DNA of 64,000 bases from Acanthochlamys bracteata (lineage: Eukaryota; Streptophyta; Magnoliopsida; Pandanales; Velloziaceae). Shown here piece by piece: positions 26,959-39,008 of this stretch; position 1 is the stretch's first letter, and every line of letters begins with the position of its first letter. Location: positions 1,922,001 through 1,986,000 of the forward strand of contig CM034130.1 in NCBI GenBank assembly GCA_019914995.1. The letters are read 5' to 3'. Below the pieces are notes generated by a model. It was not told where the DNA came from and did no database searches. It saw only the letters and a list, made by a program, of their open reading frames with translations. A program made the position numbers and the translations under genes.

Positions 26959-28707
26959 TTAAGCTAGTCCAACCAGCTTCTCACTGATCTCCCACACCTT
27001 TCTTGCTTTCTCTGTGTCACTGGCCTCTTCAGATAGCTGGTTCTCGAAGGAAGCTGAATCATTGTTCCAGCTCCAGTATACTCCAGACTTTGTCAGGCTT
27101 GGATCACTGACCACCTGAACCGAAACAATGCATTCTTATTAGAACCGTACCAAGTAGAAGTTTCCATCTAGCAGCTATCTGAATTGTTTCAAATTAGTTT
27201 CAGGAATTCAAAACCCAGTTTGCTTCTTAGTTATGGACAACTAAAAGTTACTTATGTTTTGCATATCTACTTAGTGTTTGAACAAACATGGCTCTTCGTC
27301 CAGGTCTCAGTTAAAGGCTATTGAAGCAGAAACGCTATTCTGCATACCTGAGCTAGTCTCTTGCCAGATTCTTCTTCTGAAACAAAGCCTTTGGTAATGA
27401 ACTTCTGAAAGGGAGGGAAGAGCAGGCGGAAGAGAGGGATATGCTCCCTGAAGAGGCCGGTCGTGGCTATGCATCCAGGGTAGAGGGAGGCAAAGGTTAT
27501 ACCCGTCTCCTCATGGTACCGTCTGTGAAACTCTTGCATCATCAGCATGTTACACACCTTGCTATCCTTGTATGCCTTTGCTCCGTCAAATCTCCCACCA
27601 TCTATCATTGTAGAGCCTCCAAGCCCATTTAATCCACCAGCAAGTCCTCGGAGGTCTCCAAGGTTTGCCTTTGGTGGCACATTCCCAGCAAGAGTGTTTG
27701 TATTTCCTGAAACATCACCACTATTGTAACTGCAGGTAATTCTTTTGTGTTTTCCTTGTGCAGGTAATTCTTTTTGACGTTCAGGTTTCAAAGATATTAG
27801 CAAGGTAGGCCGAAGCCATTGTTTTTGTTACCTGTGATGGAGCCAACAATGATAAGGCGCTTTGAGGGATAATCAGACTTGTTGATATCATCAAGAAGCA
27901 GCCTTGATAGGAGGTAGTGGCCAAGGTGGTTGACACCAACGCTCATCTCATAGCCCTCTGCAGTGAACGTTGGCTTGTTCGCAGTTGGGCGGTAAATTGC
28001 TGCATTGCAAACAAGCACATCGAGGGGCCTGCCAGACTTCCGAAAGGTGTCGACGAATTGTCGAACGCTGTCAAGAGATGCAAGGTCAAGGTGCATAATC
28101 GTGTAGTTCTCCTTGGCAATGCCTGAAGATCGGGCTGCCTTCTCGGCCTTGAGGTAATCTCGGCATGCCATGATAACATGCCATTTTCCAGTCTCAGCTA
28201 ATGCCTTTGCTGTTGCCAGGCCAAGCCCTGATGAGGCGCCAGTGACGACAGCAACACCTTTCCGCAGCACCTTTTTGCTCTGGGAAACGTTAAGACTCAC
28301 TGATGGGGTTGCAACAGCAGCCTCAGCCTTTACCTCAACTGCTATCTTCACCTTCTGCAAAATTTGGACCAATGAGCAGACAATGAAAAGGAGAATAAGG
28401 TGAATTCAACAGATACCATGCCAAGAATGGTGAATGAATGCTGCATGGAAGTTCACCTTGCTCCTCAGAATTGGGTTGAAGGTGGGCTTAGCATTATCCG
28501 ACAAAGAGAACCCCAAGAAGGTGGAGTCTTTGGCGCCAGTACAGGTCTTCACCTGTTTGAAAAGTCGAACTTTATTAGCCTTTCAAAAACTCTCTTGTTT
28601 TGTTCAGAACAAAAGGAAAAGAATAAAGAACCCGTTTGCTGAAGCATCATCATCACCTCCTTGTGTTCAGAGATAGCTGACGGAATGATAGAGGCCTGTA
28701 GAGCCAT
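26959..28707 (-). CDS. POR: Light-dependent NADPH:protochlorophyllide oxidoreductase
   Basis: Reduces protochlorophyllide to chlorophyllide in a light-driven step in plastids. Five exons in phase: 28657-28707, 28457-28552, 27832-28354, 27348-27706, 26959-27114; 394 residues, the normal length. Residues 1 to about 60 form a Ser/Thr/Lys-rich transit peptide ([17 protein letters not shown]...). The short-chain dehydrogenase fold follows: TGASSGLG nucleotide-binding motif at 87-94, CNAA of the NNAG position, NHLGHYLL, and catalytic Tyr269 and Lys273 in YKDSK. The POR-specific segment [11 protein letters not shown] lies just before. The C-terminus is [11 protein letters not shown]. The sequence alone does not decide between PORA and PORB/C. 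Intact. Downstream lies a broken second copy. Confidence 0.97.
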
Positions 28708-28860
28708 TGCTGCTTCCAGTTACGGATAAAAAGTTATCTTACGTTTCTTTAGTGCTGTGTAGAATGAATGGCTGGCTCTGAACTGAAGTTGAGAAGCGAA
28801 CGCTGCATTTATACGAACTCAATTTAGCCGTCAGGAGTGGATAAGAGATAATGTTTGGCG
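28708..28860 (-). promoter_or_regulatory. POR core promoter: TATA box and I-box-like GATAAG
   Basis: On the gene strand TATAAAT at 28808-28814 stands about 100 bp before the start codon, placing transcription start near 28780. A GATAAG core, the I-box found in many light-regulated plant promoters, is at 28840-28845, followed by GATAAT. The function is inferred from motif and gene identity. Confidence 0.55.
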
Positions 28861-30210
28861 TAGGAATTACCACGTTGGACGGATATCAGCCCAATCGGAA
28901 ACCTTTGTTTGGATTTCTGTCAGATATTTCAGAAATATCAACTTTTGCCTTATTTCTGTTATCCTCAAGTGAGGGAACCATGGATGGATTCTTCAACTAT
29001 CCAATATCAAGTGGTCCATCGGCTTATTTAGCGGCTTCTCCAACCAGCTGAATTATGAAGCATGGTGCTATTTGTCAGTATTGCATTCTAATCTTTAGAT
29101 TTATCAGCTAGAAGTGTGTTCGTTTTGCTTTGGAAGCGTTTTCCTTTTTGGGCCAAAAATTAATTCCGGATCACTTTTTATGCTTTTATGCCATAATTTA
29201 CTCTAACTAATTTATCTTTTAAAAAGTAACTTCTTAAAAAGTCACTTCCAAAAAATATTAAAAAAAGAATAAAAAAAAACACAACTTTAGATGTCTCATT
29301 AAGGCAACATCCTGACAAGACTTTTGAGATTATCGAGTTGATCATACAGGCTAGGTAGATGTGTGCAATGTCTTTATTGAAACACAGCTGTAACTGGAGC
29401 ATTATGATTTATTCATAAGGTTACAATCTAGTGGAATTCAGGCAAAATTGTTGGCAAAGATTCTAATTACTTAAGTTGAAAACAATCCGTTGAATGTTTA
29501 TCGGCACTTTTATGTTCGATTAATATCATTTCAGTAAGCTAAGGGAAGTGTTTGACAGGTGCTTCTAGTTCTATAGTTCGTATTTGGAAAGAAGATAAAG
29601 AATCCGAGAAGCTGGAAGTAATAAAAGAGCAAAGCCTAATATGCTCCAACTTGTTTCTGCTTTTTTTAGCTTGTCATCAGAGGGCCGTACCAAATTCGAT
29701 GAAGCATTCTAACTTTGAAGTCGATATGTTTCCTGAACAACCAGTTCGGTTTTCGCGGAGCTGTTCCTAGATAACAGTTAATTACCATACCAAAAAAAAA
29801 ATACGGTCAACTAAATTGACGATATTGAAGTCATTGATCTTGAGCTTGCACTAATAGTTTGGTATTATCATTCCCTTCAAAACGAAATTCATTTCGGTAA
29901 AGTATCTCTCCAGATGAAACAATTGTAAGAATGTAGTCCGGTTAAAATTTACAAATATATTTATCTGAGTTAATCCCTATGATGATTGTATCTTTGAAGA
30001 CTTTTTCTTTCCCCCGAAAAGAAGAGGAAGCCTATCTATATCCCAATATGGAAGAAGAACCTATGCATCTATTTCTGCCCAGAGGATCTACTATAATACA
30101 ATGAATCAGTATGAAAGAATCGAAGGGAATATGTGGAATGCGAGATCAAAAAACAGGTATTTCGTTTGAAGCCCTGAAGTATGAAAAAATACCATGAAGC
30201 CAAAACGGAA
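28861..30210. other. Intergenic DNA between POR and the sucrose transporter
   Basis: No supported gene. A short open frame at 29552-29770 has no recognisable family and no splice context. The segment just below 30211 is the likely 3' UTR of the transporter. Confidence 0.55.
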
Positions 30211-30657
30211 TCAACCAAATCCATGAAAACCAGCAGACTGGTAGCTTCCTGAGAGGTTCGGTAGCATCCTCACTGCAATGATCCCAGCTGCAAGAGCAAA
30301 AGCGGATGCTAAGATGAATGCGGGAATGTTTCCCCCGCCAAATAGTGCATCCCAGGGACCTGCACCTAGGGATACAATCATCTGCAACGAAATTTCAATA
30401 ATAAATAATAAATATGTCATGTAAATGGATCATAATCATATTCAAAAAAGAATAGAGGTCAAAACCTGGGGAATGACAATGGCCAGGTTCAAGACACCAG
30501 TAGCCAATCCTGCAAACACATGTTTATAACAAAGATGAAGTCTAGTGCTGAAAACACAGTAGTGACATGGAAATAGAACCAAAGAAGTTAAAATTTACAC
30601 ATTATGAACGTGCACTTGCATGGCATAATTGTGTGTGTGTCTTCTGCATGGGCATGC

Positions 30658-30717
<60 letters not shown>

Positions 30718-33700
30718 AAACCTTGTCCACCACCTGAATCAGCTGTCAATTCCGCAGTTACAGAAAATGGGACACTGTATGTAATCTGCAAAGTACAACA
30801 ATGTAACAGGACTTCCTCACTACTTCAGACACTAACAAAAAGGAAAAGTGGTTGCTAAAGTGATGCTTACAGAGAGAGGAAATCCAAGAATTGAGAATAC
30901 AACTAAAGCTGCAATTTTAATTGTCCTGTTTGCCCCGATTACATGCTGAATTCCATTTGGATGTTCACTGATTGACAACAAACTTATGATCGAAGTGGTT
31001 GCCATACAGATAAACACAATAAAGTTGCTCATTGCCCACACAACTCTTGAGCCCAGTTTTTGGCACATTGGTTCAATAAGAAAAGAGCTGATCCCAAGAA
31101 CAACCTAATCAAAGGATATGATAGTTAGTTACATCTGCTGCTGCTATGTCATTGGCTCTATCAAGAAGATATGAATTAAGGAATATATCATTGACAAAGA
31201 ATTCTTACTGAATTGAGAAGCAATCCAAATGCACCTTCCCTGACTCCAGTCTGATAGGTTTCCTCTTCGTAAGAAGTTCCTTTGGGATCACCGCGATAAA
31301 CTTCACGACCCATCCAATCAGTATCAAAAAGGAAGAATGGAAACCACGATAGCTGGACACAGAAACTCATGTAACCAATCCAAAAACTTAAAAAGCTGCA
31401 TGCTGTTTTTTTAACTAAAGCCAAATGAAGTCAGTAAAAGTCTATGGACTCTGTACTGTCAACAGAAGAAATTAAAGAAGAGAACTGCAATAAATGTGAA
31501 TATATAGAAAGGAGATGAACCAAAGTTGCACATTGATTAATTCTAATTTCTCAAAAAATATATAGCAATACAAGTAAATAACGTACCCAAGTAAGGGCCA
31601 TGACAATTAGTACCGCATGCATTCCAGGTGGCAAGTGTCTCAAACTCGTCAAAAGATGAACCAATACAGCTCCTGGCCCATCACTGAAATCTTGGGGTTG
31701 GTCCTCCTTGACATTAGAAGAAAATGAGCTTTCCAGACGTATTTTACCATCGCCTTCTGCTCCAGACTTGTGCCCATTTTCTAACTTTGCTGAATTCGCA
31801 TCTAACAAGCCATGACCATTTTGCTGGTGCTCTCTCAGTAGGGGTGCAGAATCAGAGGAATTGTGTGCAGCTATTGGTGCCAACGGCACTTCATTGGCAA
31901 AGTATAGAGTCACAGCTGTACAGAAAAAGAGGAATACCTGAAGCAAAAAATATGAAGATGAAAACACAGTCAAATCATCAGCCTGCTTAGGACTAGAGAA
32001 AGGCTGCCAGATAGATATCCCTTCAAGGGCCTTAAGAATTTGAAGCAACAAACAGAAAATTTTCACCAACAAAATTCTCTGCCATGACAATTATATAATT
32101 ATACTTCACATCTACAGTCTACAAATAGAAAGGTGCAAGTACAAAGAAACCATTAGGTCAGACATATGAACAGAAGAATCCACAGACATGCAATATACAT
32201 TAAACAAATCAAAGGATTCATAATCTGTTAGGAAAAAGCTGAAAAGTTCAAACGTGTAACATTACCATAAAATTGTACATAGGGGTTTAAAAATTTTAAA
32301 TAACATCTGATCTCTATTGTATCCTGATCAGAACAAATCTTAAACGGTGATGAAATTGATAATTAAATGTAAACGAGAGAACAAGGCTACACACATTTCA
32401 GATAGGAACAAAGATGTTTGAACTTAATTTGTCCAAGTAAATGTCAGATCTATTGAATGCAAAAACCATTAGAAAACCCACCTACCGAAGCAAGCATACA
32501 TATTATTCAACATTTAAATATGTTGCAAATAATGTTGCTACCATAATAGATCAACCTCCACATTTCATAGAAGAGGAAAATCAATGTCCAACTCAAGGAA
32601 ATAACATATGCATTGCACAAAAGATCACTTTAACATATGAATTCAAACTATGCTCGTCATTCTTTCTAGTCCTTGACTAGACAAAATTTGCAACTACAGC
32701 ATATATGATTTTCTAATCTGCACATAAAAGCTGATGATCATTACAGTAAATGCTGTAAATGAAGGGGTAGCTACAACTTCAGCTAACAATGTATAAAAAG
32801 AGCTCTAAACATGCAAGGTAAACACAACTAGTTGAAAGTATATTAGTGAGGAGACGGACTCACCACAGCCACTAAAAATGCTGCCTTCAAATTTCCACAT
32901 GCATCACAGCAAGCTCTTGTGGTCAGAAAAGGAAACCACCTGCTTAAAATGATTACTCAGATGAGGCATAAACGTCTTAATAACCAGGGATACACAAAAA
33001 GGGGTTACTGATTCCTATTTCATAAGCTGAAAGATGAGTTGTATTAAGCTTAAAAAGAGTCTTGTATACATCTACATCGCTTGTTTTATGACTTCTACAC
33101 ATTGTCAATTAAAGTATATATATCCTTTCTATTTAAAACAATTAGTCGTAATAAGTAATTTTATAACTCCCACCAAAAGAAATCTATTTAAACACTGAAA
33201 ACAGGAAAGCAAAGGAGTAGTTGAGAGTGGAATTCAACTGTTTGTTTAACAAGCTACCAAGACAAACATACCAAAGTATGAGAATACACATAAAATAATG
33301 AAAAATAGGACTGCCTCTAGGTATAACATTATCACCAAAAATAATTCTATGCTATAAAGTATCACCACAACTAATGTATGCTATCAATCTCATCCTTGAT
33401 GATACATATCACTTCAACAATGAGAGAGCTCTAAGCAACAGGTGGATTAGCTAGATGGAACCTTTCAAAAGCATTATAACTTATCAAAAGACATATCTTG
33501 AGAAAGGCCCATGTCATCTTCATTGTTCCTTCTATTGTTATGATTCTAAGAAAGGAATTGAATTTAGGGCATCAGTGAAAAGCCAAAAAGGAAGAAAAAC
33601 CATTCTTAAAACTCTGTGATGGAATCCACAAAAAATACATAAGGAAACAACCAATGAACATAACAGATCTTCAAATCACCTATGCCAATTTCCACTAGCC

Positions 33701-36138
33701 CCTGCAGAGAAGCCCAGAATGTTGCCAAGAGCCATCCAAGAGCAGAATATTGCATTTGCAGAATTGCGTTGGTCGGGACCTAATTCAAACGAAAAACCCA
33801 AATTCAGTTTAAGAAATCTACACATGTCATTAGTACCTATCTCAAAGGGTAATTTTCAAATCGCTTAAATTTCACATCTGGAAATAACCTGTAAGTGAAC
33901 ATAAATTCACCTGAGAGATCAGCCAGTAGGGCACGAGCTGGACCCTACAAATAAACAAAGCAGCTGTTAGAAGTTGAAAAAGTATCAATAACCAAGAACA
34001 TATCTATGATAATTTTGTAGATAAAACACATACTATCAATGTAGATAGAACAAAATAAAGAAAATTACCTGCACTGTGTTGTTGGCAAGATCCAGCATCC
34101 AGAAGCCAATGATAAATACGGCAGCAGCTCTCCATCGTGGACCCTTATATACCCTGTTCATTCAATGGTATACATTAAGGCCTAATGACAAAATATCAAT
34201 CCACTAGGAATTTGGGAGGGACAAACTATCAATCCACTAGGAATTTGGGAGAAACTTACTTGCAGCTTTCTGACGTGTCTCCTAACATGTATCCTACGTC
34301 AGCAGAAAACCCAATTAAGGTGACCTAGATTACATAAGAGGCTAAATATTAGATCGACCAAATAGTAAAGAACCCAAGTTACTGCAAGAATCTTGCACCA
34401 CTCACAGCAGCAGATATCATCAATGCTCCAATGAATATAAATGGCCGTCTCCTTCCATATTTTGAACGGCATTTATCACTCCATATACCTACACATGGTT
34501 GAACCTGCATAAGACAAATAGGAACTGTCTATGAATACGTGATTTTAGTATACATATAAAAATCTCCAAGCAATATGCAAGGCAAATGCAGTAGCTAACT
34601 TGGATAGTTGGTTATGTATATATGCATCAATTATCCTAATACTTATTGGACTTTGGCACTAATATCATATTACTGGATAACTTGAATATGTCCATGTGAA
34701 TCCACTGTCCTAATAGTTGTTAACTTTGGCACTGGAACAATCATCCCCTTTTTACAGTTACATGATATAAACAAATTCTGTTCAAACCTTTATCATTTAA
34801 TAGGTAATAATGAACTAAAAACATGCACTGAGAATCCCTTTGCAATGTTGAATGAGGAGATAAATACTAATGGAACATTGAACGAACATACAATTATAGA
34901 TAAACAGGAAAGTTAAAGAAGAACCTCTTATACTTACTACTAATCCGGTAATAGGACCACATAGCCAAATGAATGACGAGAAAGTATGTTGTATCCCTAG
35001 TGTCTGCAAGATGGAGAGTATAAAATAAGACAACATCTATTAAAGAAGATACAACTTGTAAAAAAGTTTACAACTAGTGTCACTTAAAAATAAAATTTAT
35101 GCCAAATAAGAGTATTCATTTGCAATTTTTTGTAGCATTTATCAGAAAGGCACAATTATGAAAAGTCTACTGTAACGTAAATTTGTATAGAAGCACCAGA
35201 TATAACAGGCTTAACAACTTGTACAGGTTATGAAAAATTGGTTTCCGACTTGCCTGAAGTCAAATAATGGTATTTTACAAAACATATGAAAACTTTCCTT
35301 TCAGGCTAGTGCACATCATGTTTAAATCATAGTTAATTGAAATCTACTGTAGCACATTAACTACATGTAGAATAGCCATATATAATACATATGCTACATG
35401 TTAACACTAACATATGCAGCGACACTACACCATTGACAACCATGTCTTTCAGTTGTTTCAGCAACAAGCAGCTTATTAGCATTGCTAATGTGTCAATGGC
35501 AATACAGTACATTTAGTTAACCTCCAGTACACCAATTTATTAACAGATGTCGTATAAATGCTGAACTCATTTTTCAGTAAGCACAAATGAGTACTTTTAG
35601 CATTTGTTAACTCATTTTATCACGAACTCTCAGTTCAAATTCAATTCAAACAATCAGCAGTTACATAGCCACTGGACCTGAACATATGGCGATTCCTCTC
35701 AACGTAATAACAGATTAAAAGATAGACAAAACACAACTAATTAATCACACTCCATCAATCACCATGCAAGAAACTCGTATTCTATAAAAAATCAAGTATA
35801 ACAAACTTTAAAAAAACAAACAAACAAACAAAACAAGTGTAGGTTAACGGATTTGGAGAGACCTGAATGTAGGGAGTCAAGAGCGACAGTTGGAGTGCCC
35901 AACCAAACTGAACTCCAGCGGCAACCATAGATCCAAGCGCGAGCGTCTTCAAGCTGCTCCGTGGCTTCACAGTCCTTCCACCTTCCGTTGAGGAAGAAGT
36001 CGAGGGTCTCTCTCTGCCATCAATCTGATCATGGACGATGATGATTTCTCCACCAGGGGGTGCATCTAAACTAACAAGCTCGAGCTCTGCTTCATTAAGA
36101 TGCCTGTAAGGAACACGGATCGTGACGCCGCCGTCCAT
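30211..36138 (-). CDS. SUC3: Sucrose/H+ symporter, SUC3/SUT2 clade
   Basis: Major-facilitator sucrose-proton symporter, usually in the plasma membrane of sieve elements and sink cells. Fourteen exons in phase: 35863-36138, 34938-35003, 34406-34504, 34260-34324, 34069-34153, 33911-33944, 33680-33779, 32864-32939, 31587-31937, 31209-31352, 30871-31104, 30722-30785, 30466-30509, 30211-30381; 602 residues. The long hydrophilic N-terminus (about 68 residues), the long central loop in exon 9 (about residues 275-360) and the many-exon structure mark the SUC3/SUT2 clade; other SUT clades are near 500 residues with few exons. Signatures seen are [18 protein letters not shown], the MFS loop [45 protein letters not shown] and [20 protein letters not shown]. 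Intact. Some authors have suggested a sensor role for this clade because of the long loop, but it is transport-competent. Confidence 0.96.
30661..30712. repeat. (AG)26 microsatellite beside a splice donor
   Basis: Twenty-six perfect AG units. Read on the gene strand it is a CT run beginning about 10 bases after the donor of the transporter exon 30722-30785. A short (GT)5 run sits at 30631-30640. Confidence 0.98.
34192..34251. repeat. Short tandem duplication next to a transporter splice donor
   Basis: Two copies of tatcaatccactaggaatt plus tgggag, offset by about 33 bases, in the intron following exon 34260-34324. The second copy ends 9 bases from the exon. Confidence 0.9.
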
Positions 36139-39008
36139 TGATAGTCTAGAATCTGAAATAAATTCAAGGCTGGAAATTGAACAGAAATAAATATGTTGCT
36201 TGGTGTTCAGAGATCTGGTGGTGAACGGTGAGCAACGCCGGCGATCGAAAGATAGATCTGACTTGGTGTTGTGTTGTCGAGAAGGAACGTGGTAAGAACG
36301 TGTTGGCGCGGACGAGGGGAAGGTCTTGGTTTGCTTTCTGGTTCGGTTCGGTGAATTGAATGCGAAGAGAAGAAATATTATTAGGGAGTTAGAATGAAGA
36401 AGACTTCAACATGCCGTCAGTGACTTTGAGATCCGAAAAGCTTTTCGCAAGATCAGGCTAGAAAGAAATTTTACAATTTAAAGTTTGAGACGAATAAGAT
36501 TAGTTTGGTAAAGTAGGATCCCCTCTAAAGTCGGAAGTTTAAAAACAAAAACAAATAGCATAGTCTAGACAATGTTTAAATTATGGATCATACCGGAGAG
36601 GGGCCAGATATTGCTAATGGAAACTCCTAGGGCCTGATACTCTGAAGTTTGTCGGTTGTAGTTGTGCCTAGAGTGCAATCTTGTAGGACATGCTCCAAGA
36701 TCTTTTCTGCTCTTTATGCGAAGTAGCGAACGGGCGCCTGTTATTTGATGGGGTTTCTGTATTAAGCGTTAGTAAAAACGTCTTTTGAGGTCATGGAATT
36801 TTTTTTTTTTCAAATTTTAATTGGATCCACTTTGCTTATTTTAATTATTTTTCAAACTTTATTAATATTTTTATATTAAATTTGATTCTGAATTATATTT
36901 TATGTGATTTATTTTTAATCTAAATTTTAATTCTAACAAATTTTATATTACTAAATTTATTTTTATGTAATTAAATACATGCTGATGCATAGATTTTGAA
37001 TTAATCAATGGGCAATGTAGTTTTAAAAAAAGACAAAATGGTGATAAATGAATATGAATCTCTGGACTAACTTGGGCGTTCAGATGTTTAGAGCTTGTTT
37101 ACCTAACTCACAAAACTCATTTTTTAAAAAATTATTTTTAATATAAAATAAATTAAATAATTAAAATAAAGTACTTTTATTAAAAATTTAATTTAAAATT
37201 TACTTACACTACAAAACAAATATACATTTTATTTTTATTAATATTTTTTATTTTATTTTTTAAATTTATTTTAAAATAATTTATTTTAAAGTAAACACGC
37301 GCTTATATTATTTTAATTAGATTGTCGTCAGGATAGTTGTCGTATACAGCGACAGGAGACAACTCATAAGTATTCACTGATTTTTATTAGTAGATTCAAC
37401 ACGTGGACTCCTACTAAAAGATTCAACAATTTCAACAACTACAAACATCATAGACTGGTTTGGTTCAGCTTATCCCCAACCCTACTTTTCAATTCTCTAT
37501 TTCACGTTTTTCAATATATATTTTATAAATATATAAAAAATTTATTTAAAAATTTAAAAAATGTAGAAAAATTCTACTGAATGAAATCTTTTTATTATAT
37601 ATTTTTATTATTCTTTTGAAAGTAAAAAAATAGAACTCGTTTTTTAAAAAGAATAAAAATATCTTTCATTTTACAAAAACTCCATTTCATAAGCAATCCC
37701 AAACGCCTCTGAAGAGGTCAAACTTTGCAAGAAGAAGAACAGAACCACAATAATGTACCAATGGGTTTTCTATCCGAGGTGCCTTATCGAGACATTAGTA
37801 ATCCTTATTCTGAAATGTCGTAATTGGTAAAAACAAAGATGCAACAACTTCAAACAAGATTTTAACCACAATAATCAACGGCAAAGCGCTTTTGTTAGTG
37901 TCTGCCAGTTAAAGTGTGTTTACCGACACCCAAACTCATTTTTTTTAAAATTTATTTTTAATATAAAATACAAATAAAAATTAAAATAAAATCACTTTAT
38001 CTACAAAATAAATACGCCCTAAATCCAAAAAATAATACGAAGTAGTGGAAGTACATCGCATCAGTCTAATAAATAACCACAGTTGGTTGATCCTCGTGTG
38101 AAGTACGCAAGAGAAAAATACAAAAGGATACAAGGAAGTTTTGTGATACTCAGTGACTACAACTTCTAATTTCACAACATATTAACATATTATTAACAAA
38201 GTTGGTCCGAATCTGCTCTCAATAAAATTCAGCAAGTAACTAACTCTTCAAGCTCCACAAGCATGAAAAAAGGACCTTTATTCAAGCCAGTTAAAATGAA
38301 TGAAAATGTATATGCCTGGATCGAGACATCCACTAAGGAAACAGACTTTGAAACAAAACGGCAGGCTCATATTAGATCTGTAGAGGAAACAAAAGGAGAG
38401 ATCATTTGTAGAATCTAACACTTCAAAGCCTTAAAATCTTATTTGCATGCACTGAATCCCCAACACTACAAGCTTACATAAATCTATTAAGACATTCAAC
38501 TGGAAAAGGTGGATGTCATATGACATAGCACACAATCTAGTACGTGATACTCAGAAAAGGTGAAGCAACAACTTTGAAGTGCATCACAAGAAATACCTAG
38601 AATTGGCCTCACAAGCTAAGAAAACCTGTGCCATTTCATGTACGTGCATAACAGCATAAAAATGTCAGGGGAAAGCTTTTTTAGCTGGAAATAATTTTTA
38701 ATAGAAAGAGATCGCCACAGCTCAAGAAACATATGCGATAAAAAACAGGTAGTTACCATGAAAAGAAAAGAGATAATTATCACCAGAGCGTCACAGAATA
38801 CACACTATATTATTATTATCTTCCACAAAATTGCTTCATAACCTTGCTACGGTGCAGCAGTGGACTATTATTTGGAGGTTTGACCAGTAGAAGACGAGGT
38901 TGTAAGCAAGCAGATTTCTTTATGCAAATAATTAGCAACGAGAAAAACTGGTACACAGATAATTAAATAAATAGCAATGCAGGAAATATTTGCTACCTTT
39001 ACAGTCGT
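36139..39008. other. Intergenic DNA: transporter promoter side, AT-rich insertions, P4H 3' flank
   Basis: 36139-36400 is the leader and promoter side of the sucrose transporter. From 36800 to 37720 are several AT-rich blocks that look like small foldback transposons. 37440-37715 has ends GGTTTGGTTCAGCTTAT and, reversed, GCGTTTGGGATTGCTTAT. 37090-37312 has GTTTACC at one side and GTAAACAC at the other. No gene is seen. The stretch from about 38200 to 39008 may include the long P4H 3' UTR. Confidence 0.5.
37905..38025. repeat. MITE-like element sharing its end with copies at 37.1 and 57.3 kb
   Basis: It begins GTGTGTTTACCGACACCCAA followed by CTCATTTTTTTT and TAATATAAAATA. The same order (GTTTACC, then ACACCCCAAACTCCA, then TAATATAAAATA) is found on the minus strand from about 57530 and, more weakly, at 37105 on the plus strand. 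A shared terminus at three places supports one small non-autonomous family. Confidence 0.5.

Noticed and set aside
29552-29770. 72-codon plus-strand frame upstream of POR
   Set aside because: No family resemblance and no transcription signals.
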